The position numbers were made by a program, and so were the translations under genes. A stretch of 64,000 bases of DNA from Pseudomonas helleri (lineage in GTDB: Bacteria; Pseudomonadota; Gammaproteobacteria; Pseudomonadales; Pseudomonadaceae), in contig NZ_JYLD01000010.1 of NCBI RefSeq assembly GCF_001043025.1, forward strand, positions 124,001-188,000, read 5' to 3'. The notes under the pieces were generated by a model. The model searched no databases, was not told the DNA's origin, and worked only from the letters and a program-made list of their open reading frames with translations. Below are positions 18,027 to 26,772 of the stretch, piece by piece (position 1 is the first letter of the stretch; the number at the start of each line of letters is the position of its first letter).

Positions 18027-18791
18027 ATGCCATTTACCTCACACGCCCAAAAGTTGGCAGCCCCCACACTTGCACAATCGAACAAGCAGACTATTTGTGC
18101 CCGTGCTGCCGAACAACTGTTTGTCAGCATCGCGCCCTATATAAATATGGAAGAAGGTGACTTGATTGAATTGTTCTGGGACGGCTGTTATGTATCTTCA
18201 CGGCAACTTTACCGGGCCGATATAGGGCAACCGGTATCACTGCGAGTGCCTGAAAGTTTTATTCAAAACGGCACCGCCCGTCTTTATTATCGCGTGATGC
18301 ACATTGGCAGCAGCCCTGCTCTTTCCGCGCAACTTAAAGTACTGGTCAAACTTGACTGCCCTGGCGGAGTGGCCATCGGAGAAGAGAATCAGGGCCTCGC
18401 GCCCTTGATGATCCCGGAGCAAATCCAACGCTACGGGGTCAATCCCAGCCAGATGAAACGCGGGGTGCCGCTGACCATCGAGCCTTATCGCAACATGGCC
18501 GGCGAAGATGAAATCACCTTGCTGTGGGGGGACGTGCGCCTCGACCTGCCCAAGTTGCGCCACATCGACATCAACAAGCCCGTCAGCGTGTTCGTGCCCC
18601 CTGAAATCATCCAGGAAGCCGGTGAAGACCCGAAACTTGAAATCACCTACTGCGTGATTGATCGCGTGGGCAACAACTCACGCTGGGCACCGACCCGCAC
18701 GCTGAAGGTGGGCGCCAACAAGCGTTACATCAACTCTGCCCCTCGCGAAATCCTGCGGGCTGCCGAAACACGGCCCAACTGGCGCGACTGA
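18027..18791 (+). CDS. Unrecognised protein with two tandem related domains
   Basis: 254 aa, no signal peptide or membrane segment. Two halves align by eye: about 35-112 (MEEGDLIELFWDG, QPVSLRVPESFIQ, ARLYYRVMHIG, SAQLKVLVKL) and about 155-237 (AGEDEITLLWGD, KPVSVFVPPEIIQ, LEITYCVIDRVGNNS, TRTLKVG). The pattern of short alternating strands suggests Ig-like beta-sandwich repeats like those in large Pseudomonas proteins of unknown role. A good ribosome-binding site ACAGGAG precedes the ATG. It stands alone between an intergenic region and the sulfur genes. No function is proposed. Confidence 0.75.
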   Translation: MPFTSHAQKLAAPTLAQSNKQTICARAAEQLFVSIAPYINMEEGDLIELFWDGCYVSSRQLYRADIGQPVSLRVPESFIQNGTARLYYRVMHIGSSPALSAQLKVLVKLDCPGGVAIGEENQGLAPLMIPEQIQRYGVNPSQMKRGVPLTIEPYRNMAGEDEITLLWGDVRLDLPKLRHIDINKPVSVFVPPEIIQEAGEDPKLEITYCVIDRVGNNSRWAPTRTLKVGANKRYINSAPREILRAAETRPNWRD

Positions 18792-18903
18792 CCCTGGCGG
18801 GCAGCACGAATCATCTATCCATATTCCGAAAAGTTAGTTCTTTTAATTTTTATACTCAATTAGGGTATATGCACCGGACCACCGGACTCTCTTGCTTTAC
18901 ATC

Positions 18904-18921
18904 GCGCCGCTCAAGCGGCGC
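18904..18921. promoter_or_regulatory. Leader hairpin upstream of sfnB-like operon
   Basis: Perfect inverted repeat GCGCCGCT-CA-AGCGGCGC about 80 bases before the first sfnB-like start. It has no T-run, so it is not a classical terminator. It could be a protein-binding site or an mRNA leader structure. AT-rich sequence just upstream (about 18840-18870) is a plausible promoter. Confidence 0.35.
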
Positions 18922-18998
18922 TCCAAAGATGAGGTAGGTATGGTCAGCAACACAATTACCCTTTACGGGGCATTGCGTGCAGCCAAGGAGCGGAACTA

Positions 18999-20240
18999 AT
19001 GACTCTCTTGGCAACTGCACAACTGCAAAGCGACCTGGATGTCGCGCCCCTGTTGTTAGCAGCGCACGTCCTGCGCACCGACAACGAAGCCCTTCAAGCC
19101 GCCCACGCCCTGGCTGACGCCGCGCGTGAGCACGCTGCAAAACGCGATCAGCAACGCAAGCTGCCGTGGTCACTCATAGAAACCTTCACCCGCAGCGGAT
19201 TGGGCGGTATTTCGATAGCCCGTGAATTTGGCGGCGCTCAGGTGTCGTTTGTGACCTTGGCTGAAGTCTTCGCGATCATCTCGGCGGCCGACCCGGCGCT
19301 GGGGCAGATCCCGCAGAATCAGGTCGGGCTGCTCAACCTGATTGCCAGCGTCGCGAGCCCTTCGCAAAAAGAGCAGTTGTTCACCAGCGTGCTGCAAGGC
19401 TGGCGCATAGGTAATGCGGGCCCTGAGCGCGGCACCAAAAACACCCTCGAATTGAAGGCCCGGATCACCGCCGACGGCGATGATTTTGTGATCAATGGCC
19501 AGAAGTTTTACTCCACCGGCGCGCTGTTTGCGCACTGGATCGCCGTCAAGGCACTGAACCACGATGGCAAACAGGTCATGGCCTTTGTCCGCCGTGGCAC
19601 GCCCGGCTTGCGCGTGGTCGATGACTGGTCCGGTTTCGGCCAGCGCACCACCGCCAGCGGCACGGTCCTGCTGAACAACGTAGCCGTTGAAGCAGAACTG
19701 GTGATCGACAACTGGCGCCTGGCGGAGGTGCCGAATATTCAAGGCGCGATTTCGCAGTTGATTCAGGCCGCCATTGACCTGGGCATTGCTCGCGGTGCCA
19801 TTGCCGACACCATCAGCTTTGTCCGCGAGCGATCGCGCCCCTGGGTGGATGCCAAGGTCGAGCGCAACAGCGATGACCCTTACGTGATCGCCGACATCGG
19901 CAAGTTACACATCGAGTTGCATGCCGCCGAAGCGCTGTTGCGCAAGGCCGGTCGGGTGCTCGACGAGGTCGGCGCGGCACCGATTGATGCAGGCGCTGCG
20001 GCCCGCGCCTCGATTGCCGTGGCCGAAGCCAAGGCGCTGAGCACTGAGCTGTCGTTACTGGCCAGTGAAAAGCTGTTCGAACTGGCGGGCAGCCGCGCCA
20101 CCCTTGCCGAGTTCAACCTGGACCGCCATTGGCGCAACGCACGGGTACACACCCTGCACGACCCGGTGCGCTGGAAATACCACGCCATCGGCGCCTATCG
20201 CCTCAACGGCACTTTGCCTGCACGGCATTCCTGGATCTAA
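18999..20240 (+). CDS. SfnB-family sulfur-acquisition flavoprotein (acyl-CoA dehydrogenase fold), copy 1
   Basis: 413 aa. An acyl-CoA-dehydrogenase-fold FAD protein of the SfnB type used during sulfur starvation. Conserved stretches are SAADPALGQIPQNQ (about 98-111), GNAGPERGTKN, FYSTGALFAHWI and DDWSGFGQRTTASGTV. The C-terminal HWRNARVHTLHDPVRWKYHAIGAY is typical of the DszC/SfnB branch, which hydroxylates or desulfurises with reduced flavin. AAGGAG precedes the ATG. It is the first gene of a six-gene same-strand run. Confidence 0.87.
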   Translation: MTLLATAQLQSDLDVAPLLLAAHVLRTDNEALQAAHALADAAREHAAKRDQQRKLPWSLIETFTRSGLGGISIAREFGGAQVSFVTLAEVFAIISAADPALGQIPQNQVGLLNLIASVASPSQKEQLFTSVLQGWRIGNAGPERGTKNTLELKARITADGDDFVINGQKFYSTGALFAHWIAVKALNHDGKQVMAFVRRGTPGLRVVDDWSGFGQRTTASGTVLLNNVAVEAELVIDNWRLAEVPNIQGAISQLIQAAIDLGIARGAIADTISFVRERSRPWVDAKVERNSDDPYVIADIGKLHIELHAAEALLRKAGRVLDEVGAAPIDAGAAARASIAVAEAKALSTELSLLASEKLFELAGSRATLAEFNLDRHWRNARVHTLHDPVRWKYHAIGAYRLNGTLPARHSWI

Positions 20241-20251
20241 CGGAGACACCC

Positions 20252-21448
20252 ATGTCACTGATATCCAAACAGGTCCCGGTCATCCAGAGCGATGCCGAGG
20301 CCCTGAGCGTAGCGCGTGAGCTGGCCGCCCATTTCAAACGCGAAAGCACCGTGCGAGATCGCGAACGGCGCCTGCCTTTTGATGAGCTGGAACTGTTTTC
20401 CCACACCGGTCTGTGGGGCATCACCGTGCCCAAGGCCTATGGCGGCGCAGGCGTATCCAACGTCACCCTCGCCGAAGTGGTCAGCCTTATTTCAGCGGCC
20501 GACAGCTCGCTGGGGCAAATCCCGCAGAACCATTTTTATGCCCTCGAAGTGCTCCGGGTAAACGGCAGCGAGGCGCAAAAACAACGGCTGTACACCGAGG
20601 TGTTAAACGGCCAGCGCTTTGGCAATGCCCTGGCCGAACTGGGCACCAAAACCGCCCACGATCGCACCACGCATTTGGCCAAGACCGAACACGGCTATCG
20701 CATCAATGGCCGCAAGTTCTACGCCACCGGCGCGCTGTATGCGCAGCGTATTCCGACCTCGGTAGTAGATGACCACGGCGTGCAGCACCTGGCGTTTGTG
20801 CGCAGCGACAGCGACGGCCTGAACGTGATCGACGACTGGAGCGGCTTCGGCCAGCGCACCACGGGCAGCGGCTCGGTGGTGTTCGACAACGTGTTTGTTG
20901 CCAGCGATGACGTGATCCCGTTTCAAAGCGCCTTTGAACGGCCAACCCCAGTGGGCCCGCTGGCGCAGATTCTGCACGCGGCCATCGACACCGGCATCGC
21001 CCGCGCCGCCTTTGAAGACGCGCTGAACTTTGTGCGGCACAAAACCCGGCCCTGGATCGACGCCAGCACCGACATTGCCAGTGAAGACCCGCTCACCCTT
21101 AAAAGCTTCGGCCAGTTGAGCGTGCGCCTGCATGCGGCTGAAGCCTTGCTGGAGCGCAGCGGCGAGTTCCTCGACATCGCCCAGACCAACACCACCGCCA
21201 GCACCGTCGCAGCCGCCTCGATTGCTGTAGCCGAAGCCCGCGCCATCAGCACCGAAGTGGCCCTGAGCGCGGCCAGCACCCTGTTTGAACTGGCCGGCAG
21301 CCAGGCCACCCTGGCCGAATACGGCCTTGACCGCCACTGGCGCAACGCCCGCGTGCACACCCTGCACGACCCGGTGCGCTGGAAGTACCACGCTGTCGGT
21401 AACTACTACCTCAACAGTGAAAACCCACCGCTGCGGGGGACCATCTGA
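20252..21448 (+). CDS. SfnB-family sulfur-acquisition flavoprotein, copy 2
   Basis: 398 aa and clearly paralogous to the previous gene: ISAADSSLGQIPQNHFYAL, RKFYATGALYAQRI, DDWSGFGQRTTGSGSV and HWRNARVHTLHDPVRWKYHAVGNYYL recur in the same order. The frame is open further upstream, but ATG at 20252 follows GGAGACACCC and starts 11 bases after the first copy ends. Its TGA overlaps the ATG of the monooxygenase by one base, so translation is coupled. Tandem duplication followed by divergence is likely. Confidence 0.87.
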   Translation: MSLISKQVPVIQSDAEALSVARELAAHFKRESTVRDRERRLPFDELELFSHTGLWGITVPKAYGGAGVSNVTLAEVVSLISAADSSLGQIPQNHFYALEVLRVNGSEAQKQRLYTEVLNGQRFGNALAELGTKTAHDRTTHLAKTEHGYRINGRKFYATGALYAQRIPTSVVDDHGVQHLAFVRSDSDGLNVIDDWSGFGQRTTGSGSVVFDNVFVASDDVIPFQSAFERPTPVGPLAQILHAAIDTGIARAAFEDALNFVRHKTRPWIDASTDIASEDPLTLKSFGQLSVRLHAAEALLERSGEFLDIAQTNTTASTVAAASIAVAEARAISTEVALSAASTLFELAGSQATLAEYGLDRHWRNARVHTLHDPVRWKYHAVGNYYLNSENPPLRGTI

Positions 21449-22803
21449 TGAGCAAAAAGAAAATCCTGCTCAATGCCTTCAACATGAACTGCATCGGGCA
21501 TATCAACCACGGGCTGTGGACGCATCCGCGCGACACCTCAACGCGCTACAACACCCTGGAATACTGGACCGAGCTGGCGCAACTGCTGGAACGCGGGCTG
21601 TTTGACGGGCTGTTTATCGCTGACATCGTCGGCGTGTACGACGTTTATCAACAGTCAGTTGATGTTCCGCTTAAAGAATCCATCCAGCTGCCGGTCAACG
21701 ACCCATTGCTGTTGGTTTCAGCCATGGCCGCCGTCACCAAAAACCTCGGTTTTGGCTTGACCGCCAACCTCACCTACGAGCCGCCGTATCTGTTCGCACG
21801 GCGCATGTCGACCCTCGACCACCTGACCCGTGGCCGCGTGGGCTGGAACATCGTCACTGGCTACCTGGACAGCGCCGCCAAGGCCATGGGCCTGACCGAA
21901 CAAGTGGAGCACGACCGCCGTTACGACCAGGCCGACGAATACCTGGAGGTGCTGTACAAACTCTGGGAAGGCAGCTGGGAAAACGACGCCGTGCTCAACG
22001 ACCCCGCGCAGCGCATCTACGCCCAGCCCGACAAAGTGCACAAGGTCAAACACGCGGGCGAGTTCTATCAGGTCGAGGGTTATCACCTCTGCGAGCCGTC
22101 GCCACAGCGCACCCCCGTGCTGTTTCAGGCGGGCAGCTCGGACCGTGGGCTGGCCTTTGCCGGGCGCCATGCCGAGTGCGTGTTCATCAGCGGGCAGACC
22201 AAGGCCGCGACCAAACTCCAGGTCGACCGGGTCCGCGCCAGCGCGGCTGCATCGGGCCGCAACCCGGATGACATCAAAGTGTTTATGGGCCTGAACGTGA
22301 TCGTCGCGCCGACCGAAGCCCAGGCGCTGGCCAAGCGTGAGGAATACCTGGCCTACGCCAGCGCCGAAGCCGGGGTCGCGCATTTTTCCAGCTCCACCGG
22401 CATCGACTTTGCCGATTACGAGCTGGACGAGCCGATCCAGTACGTGAAAAGCAACGCCATCCAGTCCGCGACCAAAGTGCTGCAAAACAACGACTGGACG
22501 CGCCGCAAGTTGCTGGAACAACACGCCTTGGGCGGGCGCTACATCACCGTGGTCGGCTCCCCCGAACAGGTCGCCGATGAGCTGGAGTCATGGATCGAGC
22601 AAACCGGCCTGGACGGCTTCAACCTGACCCGCATTGTCACGCCCGAAAGCTACGCCGACTTCATTGATTGGGTGATCCCCGAGCTGCAACGCCGGGGCTC
22701 TTACAAAACCGCCTATGACACCGGCAGCCTGCGGCAAAAACTGTTTGTCGAAGGCGATGCGCACCTGCCTGAACGGCATACCGGCGCCTCTTTTAGACCT
22801 TAA
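21448..22803 (+). CDS. Flavin-dependent monooxygenase, NtaA/SnaA/DszA family
   Basis: 451 aa LLM-class (bacterial luciferase-like) enzyme that uses FMNH2 supplied by a separate reductase. Family stretches are LFDGLFIADIVGVYD, RMSTLDHLTRGRVGWNIVTG and VLFQAGSSDRGLAFAGRHAE. With two SfnB-like proteins upstream and a methionine-type importer downstream, oxidation of an organosulfur compound to release usable sulfur is likely. The precise substrate cannot be read from the sequence. No flavin reductase is encoded in this operon; SsuE at 30976 could supply FMNH2. Confidence 0.88.
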   Translation: MSKKKILLNAFNMNCIGHINHGLWTHPRDTSTRYNTLEYWTELAQLLERGLFDGLFIADIVGVYDVYQQSVDVPLKESIQLPVNDPLLLVSAMAAVTKNLGFGLTANLTYEPPYLFARRMSTLDHLTRGRVGWNIVTGYLDSAAKAMGLTEQVEHDRRYDQADEYLEVLYKLWEGSWENDAVLNDPAQRIYAQPDKVHKVKHAGEFYQVEGYHLCEPSPQRTPVLFQAGSSDRGLAFAGRHAECVFISGQTKAATKLQVDRVRASAAASGRNPDDIKVFMGLNVIVAPTEAQALAKREEYLAYASAEAGVAHFSSSTGIDFADYELDEPIQYVKSNAIQSATKVLQNNDWTRRKLLEQHALGGRYITVVGSPEQVADELESWIEQTGLDGFNLTRIVTPESYADFIDWVIPELQRRGSYKTAYDTGSLRQKLFVEGDAHLPERHTGASFRP

Positions 22804-22806
22804 AAA

Positions 22807-22875
22807 CTGTAGGAGCGAGCTTGCCTCGCGATCTTTTAAAGATCAAAAGATCGCGAGGCAAGCTCGCTCCTACAA
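22807..22875. repeat. REPIN inside the sulfur operon
   Basis: Inverted GTAGGAGCGAGCTTGCCTCG arms with an AAAGATCAAAAG-type spacer, located four bases after the monooxygenase stop and 35 bases before the metQ-like start. It may create differential mRNA stability between the enzyme and transporter parts. Confidence 0.9.
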
Positions 22876-22910
22876 GACCGAATGATGCCCTTTTTGACCG
22901 GAAAAATTTC

Positions 22911-23702
22911 ATGAACAAAAAACACGCTCTGGTTCTCGCGCTCGGCCTGTTCAGCAGCCTTGCCTTCGCCGCCGAAAAACCGCTCAAGGTCGGCACCACC
23001 GCCGCCTTCGCCATTCCGCTGGAAGCCGCTGTGGCTGAAGCGGACAAACAAGGCCTGAAAGTTGAACTGGTGGAATTCACCGACTGGATCGCCCCCAACG
23101 TCAGCCTCGCCAGCGGTGACATTGACGTGAACTACTTCCAGCACATCCCGTTCCTGGAAAACGCCAAGGCCGCCAGCGGCTTTGATCTGGTGCCGTACGC
23201 ACCGGGCGTGATCAACAACGTGGGCCTGTATTCGAAGAAGTACAAAAGCTTTGATGAACTGCCCACCGGCGCCACCGTGGCCATCGCCAACGACCCGATC
23301 AACAGTGGCCGTGGCCTGCAATTGCTGGCCAAGGCCGGACTGATCACGCTCAAACCCGGCGTGGGTTACAAAGCCACCGAAGAAGACATCACCGACAACC
23401 CGAAAAAACTGAAAATCCTGCAAGTCGAAGCCGTGCAACTGGTACGCGCCTACGACGATGCCGACCTGGTGCAGGGCTACCCGGCTTACATCCGCCTGGC
23501 CAAAACCTTCGATGCCACCTCCGCGATCCTGTTCGACGGCATCGACCACCCGGAGTACGTGATTCAGTTCGTCATCCAGCCCAAGAGCAAAGACGACCCG
23601 CGCCTGGCCAAGTTCATCGACATTTACCAGCACTCACCGGTGGTCAAAGCCTCGCTGGATAAAACCTACGGCACCCTGTACCAACCTGGCTGGAAGAACT
23701 GA
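22911..23702 (+). CDS. MetQ/NlpA-type ABC substrate-binding protein without lipobox
   Basis: 263 aa periplasmic binding protein. A signal peptide (residues 1-20, cleaved near AFA-AE) lacks the lipobox Cys that anchors typical MetQ, so the mature protein should be soluble. Family stretches are EFTDWIAPNVSLASGDIDVNYFQH and VAIANDPINSGRGL. The frame is open through the REPIN upstream, but ATG at 22911 begins the signal peptide. It works with the next two genes as a methionine-type importer; context suggests methionine or an oxidised thioether as ligand. Confidence 0.88.
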   Translation: MNKKHALVLALGLFSSLAFAAEKPLKVGTTAAFAIPLEAAVAEADKQGLKVELVEFTDWIAPNVSLASGDIDVNYFQHIPFLENAKAASGFDLVPYAPGVINNVGLYSKKYKSFDELPTGATVAIANDPINSGRGLQLLAKAGLITLKPGVGYKATEEDITDNPKKLKILQVEAVQLVRAYDDADLVQGYPAYIRLAKTFDATSAILFDGIDHPEYVIQFVIQPKSKDDPRLAKFIDIYQHSPVVKASLDKTYGTLYQPGWKN

Positions 23703-23704
23703 CG

Positions 23705-24826
23705 ATGAACCTGGCCCTTGATCGCGCCCGCCTCGACGAGCCGCAGCCCGATGCCGTTCGCACCGAACTGCACCCGGAGCTGACCAACGCCCACGTGCGC
23801 TTTATTGGCGTGGGCAAAACTTATGACGGCCGCCAAGGCCCGGTAGACGCCCTCAAAGGCATTGATCTGGCGATTCAGCGCGGTGAAATCTTCGGCATTA
23901 TTGGCCGCAGCGGCGCCGGTAAATCGTCGTTGATTCGCACCATCAACCGCCTTGAACAGCCCAGCAGCGGGCGGGTGTTGATTGATCAAATCGACATCGG
24001 CGGGTTTGACGAAGACAAGCTGGTGGGATTGCGCCGCAAGATCGGCATGATCTTTCAGCACTTCAATCTGATGTCGGCCAAGACCGTGTGGCAGAACGTC
24101 GAGTTGCCGCTCAAGGTAGCGGGTGTGCCCAAACCGCAACGCGAACAAAAGGTCCGCGAACTGCTGGAACTGGTGGGTCTGCAAGGCAAGCACACGGCCT
24201 ACCCGGCGCAACTCTCCGGCGGGCAAAAGCAACGTGTGGGCATTGCCCGCGCACTGGTTCACGACCCGCAGATTTTGCTCTGCGACGAGGCTACCTCGGC
24301 CCTCGACCCGGAAACCACCCAGTCGATCCTCGGCTTGCTGCGCGAGATCAACCAGCGCCTGGGCCTGACCATCATCCTCATCACCCACGAAATGGCGGTG
24401 ATCCGCGACATTTGCCACCGCGTGGTGGTGCTGGAGCAAGGCCGTGTCGTGGAGCAAGGCCCGGTGTGGCAAGTGTTTGGCGACCCGCAACACGAGGTCA
24501 GCAAAACCTTGCTCGCACCCCTGCAAGACAACCTGCCCGAGGCGCTGCAACACCGCATCAGCGCAACGCCACAGTCGTCGCAATCAAGCGTGATTCTGCG
24601 TCTGCGCTTTACCGGCGGCCAGGCCCAGGAGCCCGATTTGGGCGCGCTGTTTAACGCGCTGGGCGGCCAGGTGCGTTTACTCCATGGCGGCGTCGAGCAG
24701 ATCCAGGGGCATGCCCTGGGGCAACTGCTGCTCAGCGTGACCAGCGCCTCACTGGGGGCAGAAGAACTGCGCAAGCGCGCTGAACAATGGGCACAACAGG
24801 TCGAGGTGCTGGGCTATGGGGTTTGA
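23705..24826 (+). CDS. metN: MetN-type ABC transporter ATP-binding protein
   Basis: 373 aa. Walker A GRSGAGKSS near residue 68, signature LSGGQKQR near 172, Walker B ILLCDEATSALD, H-loop ITHEMAV. The C-terminal part (about 295-370) is an NIL-type ligand-sensing domain, which in E. coli MetN binds methionine and inhibits transport. An N-terminal extension of about 30 residues precedes the ABC core. It starts two bases after metQ and overlaps metI by 11 bases. Confidence 0.9.
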   Translation: MNLALDRARLDEPQPDAVRTELHPELTNAHVRFIGVGKTYDGRQGPVDALKGIDLAIQRGEIFGIIGRSGAGKSSLIRTINRLEQPSSGRVLIDQIDIGGFDEDKLVGLRRKIGMIFQHFNLMSAKTVWQNVELPLKVAGVPKPQREQKVRELLELVGLQGKHTAYPAQLSGGQKQRVGIARALVHDPQILLCDEATSALDPETTQSILGLLREINQRLGLTIILITHEMAVIRDICHRVVVLEQGRVVEQGPVWQVFGDPQHEVSKTLLAPLQDNLPEALQHRISATPQSSQSSVILRLRFTGGQAQEPDLGALFNALGGQVRLLHGGVEQIQGHALGQLLLSVTSASLGAEELRKRAEQWAQQVEVLGYGV

Positions 24827-25460
24827 TCGTTTATGGCAGGGCGTGATCGACACCTTTTTGATGGTCGGCGTGTCGTCACTCATTGCGTTGATTCTGGGCA
24901 TTCCGCTGGCAGTGATTCTGGTCACCAGCGGCAAGGGCGGCATCTATGAAGCCCCGGCGCTGAACAAAGCCCTGGGCGCGTTTGTAAACCTGTTCCGTTC
25001 CATCCCGTTTCTGATTTTGATGGTGGCGCTCATTCCGTTTACCCGGCTGATTGTCGGCACCACTTACGGTGTGTGGGCGGCCGTCGTGCCGCTGACCATC
25101 GCCGCCACGCCGTTTTTTGCGCGCATTGCCGAAGTGAGCCTGCGCGAGGTGGATCACGGGCTGATCGAAGCTGCCCAGGCGATGGGCTGCAAACGGCATC
25201 ACATCATCTGGCACGTACTGCTGCCAGAAGCGTTACCGGGCATTGTCGGGGGTTTTACCATCACCATCGTCACCATGATCAACTCCTCGGCCATGGCCGG
25301 GGCGATTGGTGCCGGGGGCTTGGGCGACATTGCCTACCGCTACGGTTACCAGCGCTTTGACACCCAGGTCATGCTCACCGTGATTGTTTTGTTGGTGGTG
25401 CTGGTGGCGGTGATTCAGCTCGGCGGCGATCGTTTGGCGCGTGTGCTGAACAAACGCTGA
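24816..25460 (+). CDS. metI: MetI-type ABC transporter permease
   Basis: 214 aa inner-membrane permease with five membrane segments. The EAA-loop-like EAAQAMGCKRHHIIWHVLLPEALPG is at about 130-150 and typical MetI residues NSSAMAGAIGAGGLGDIAYRYGYQRF follow. It completes a MetNIQ-like importer. Last gene of the sfnB-like operon; a GC-rich inverted repeat follows at 25467-25490. Confidence 0.92.
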   Translation: MGFDRLWQGVIDTFLMVGVSSLIALILGIPLAVILVTSGKGGIYEAPALNKALGAFVNLFRSIPFLILMVALIPFTRLIVGTTYGVWAAVVPLTIAATPFFARIAEVSLREVDHGLIEAAQAMGCKRHHIIWHVLLPEALPGIVGGFTITIVTMINSSAMAGAIGAGGLGDIAYRYGYQRFDTQVMLTVIVLLVVLVAVIQLGGDRLARVLNKR

Positions 25461-25466
25461 GGTATA

Positions 25467-25490
25467 GTCGGCGGCAACACCGCCGCCGAC
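25467..25490. other. GC-rich inverted repeat
   Basis: Arms GTCGGCGG and CCGCCGAC around six bases, between metI and the methyltransferase. No T-run follows, so termination is uncertain; it may simply be a stabilising 3' hairpin. Confidence 0.4.
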
Positions 25491-25500
25491 CGAGCCTGCA

Positions 25501-26124
25501 ATGACCCTGGACCCCACCACCCTCGAACAGATTGCTGCCACCACCCTGGCGCATTACCAGCAGAGTGCCGAAGGCTTTCGCGAAGGCACGCGCGACCACG
25601 ACGTCAGCCAGAACATCGACGCTTTGCTGCGCCACCTTCAAGGTGCGGCGCCGTTCACGATTCTGGATTTCGGCTGTGGCCCTGGCCGCGACCTGCAAGC
25701 CTTCACCCGCTTGGGGCATGTCGCTATCGGCCTGGACGGTACCGAGCGCTTCACCCAAATGGCCCGCGAAGACAGCGGCTGTGAAGTGTGGCACCAGGAC
25801 TTTCTCAAGCTAGATCTACCGGCTGAGCGCTTTGACGGCATCTTCGCCAACGCCTCGTTGTTTCATGTCCCAACCCAAGAACTTGAGCGCGTGCTGAGTG
25901 AACTGCACGCCAGCCTCAAACCGGGCGGTGTTCTGCTCAGTTCCAACCCACGCGGCGACAACCGCGAAGGCTGGAATGGCCAGCGCTACGGCGCGTACCA
26001 CGACCTCGAACACTGGCGCGCGCTGCTCACTGCGGCAGGTTTTGCCGAGCTGGAACACTACTACCGCCCCACCGGCCTGCCCCGCGACCAGCAACCATGG
26101 CTGGTGAGTGTTTGGCGTAAGTAA
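25501..26124 (+). CDS. Class I SAM-dependent methyltransferase
   Basis: 207 aa. Motif I ILDFGCGPGRDLQAF (about 56-70) binds S-adenosylmethionine, the acidic post-I residue lies in IGLDGT, and IFANASLFHV is the motif IV region. The methyl acceptor is unknown; the fold resembles small-molecule methyltransferases of the UbiE/Tam type. It follows metI by 40 bases and could be co-transcribed. Confidence 0.85.
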   Translation: MTLDPTTLEQIAATTLAHYQQSAEGFREGTRDHDVSQNIDALLRHLQGAAPFTILDFGCGPGRDLQAFTRLGHVAIGLDGTERFTQMAREDSGCEVWHQDFLKLDLPAERFDGIFANASLFHVPTQELERVLSELHASLKPGGVLLSSNPRGDNREGWNGQRYGAYHDLEHWRALLTAAGFAELEHYYRPTGLPRDQQPWLVSVWRK

Positions 26125-26135
26125 CCCCTTTTTTT

Positions 26136-26204
26136 TGTAGGAGCGAGCTTGCCTCGCGATCTTTTGATCGTTTAAAAGATCGCGAGGCAAGCTCGCTCCT
26201 ACAG
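26136..26204. repeat. REPIN flanking the RAYT gene (left)
   Basis: Inverted GTAGGAGCGAGCTTGCCTCG arms with a TTTGATCGTTTAAAAGAT centre. It lies 14 bases from the 3' end of the RAYT gene. RAYT genes are typically flanked by the REP family they mobilise, so this is likely a source copy. Confidence 0.92.
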
Positions 26205-26217
26205 TGGGGCGGTGTGT

Positions 26218-26676
26218 TTATAGCCAGATGGCATCCCAGTGAGGGTAGTCACCCAAACGCTTGACCAAGCCTGCCCGCAAGGGGTTGGCAACGATATAGC
26301 GGGCAGCATGAACCACATCTTCGTCATAACGGATTGCCCGGTCGTGATAGCCCTTTTGCCAAAGCTTGAGCGGGCTTCCTTGTGCAACGCCGATGCTCAT
26401 GGCAGCACGTGATTTTGTCCGTTGCATCACCGTTGAAAGACTGGCGTGCTTGAGCTCGATCAGCCAATGAAAGTGATCCGGCATCACAACCCACGCCAGT
26501 GATGTGACGTTACGTTCTTGATGAGTTCGCTTCAGTTCATTGACCAATAAGCGAGCGACAAGAAAATCACTGAAAAACGGCTCACGATTTTTCACCACTG
26601 CAGTGACCAGATAAATACGGCCACTTTCGGAATATCTTCCTGTTCGTAACCGACATCCATGAGCCGAATCTGCCAT
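26218..26676 (-). CDS. REP-associated tyrosine transposase (RAYT)
   Basis: 152 aa. A Y1/HUH endonuclease-like protein with the His pair in MPDHFHWLIEL (H68, H70) and the likely nucleophile Tyr127 in ARYIVANPLRAGLV. Such single-copy transposases bind the GTAG tetranucleotide plus the foot of REP hairpins and are thought to spread REPINs. It is flanked by REP sequences of the family dispersed through this window (26136-26204 and 26773-26802). It looks intact, not a remnant. Confidence 0.93.
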   Translation of the reverse strand: MADSAHGCRLRTGRYSESGRIYLVTAVVKNREPFFSDFLVARLLVNELKRTHQERNVTSLAWVVMPDHFHWLIELKHASLSTVMQRTKSRAAMSIGVAQGSPLKLWQKGYHDRAIRYDEDVVHAARYIVANPLRAGLVKRLGDYPHWDAIWL

Positions 26677-26772
26677 TCCCTTTCCTTGTGAATAAGCATC
26701 AAAAGAAAAAGGTTAGTGTCGTCGCGGCAATAGCGGACCCCGCCTGTGGTTCTGAATATGTCCAAAACCCTC

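Noticed and set aside
22821..22910. Upstream extension of the metQ-like gene
   Set aside because: The extra codons are translated REPIN sequence and would bury the signal peptide.
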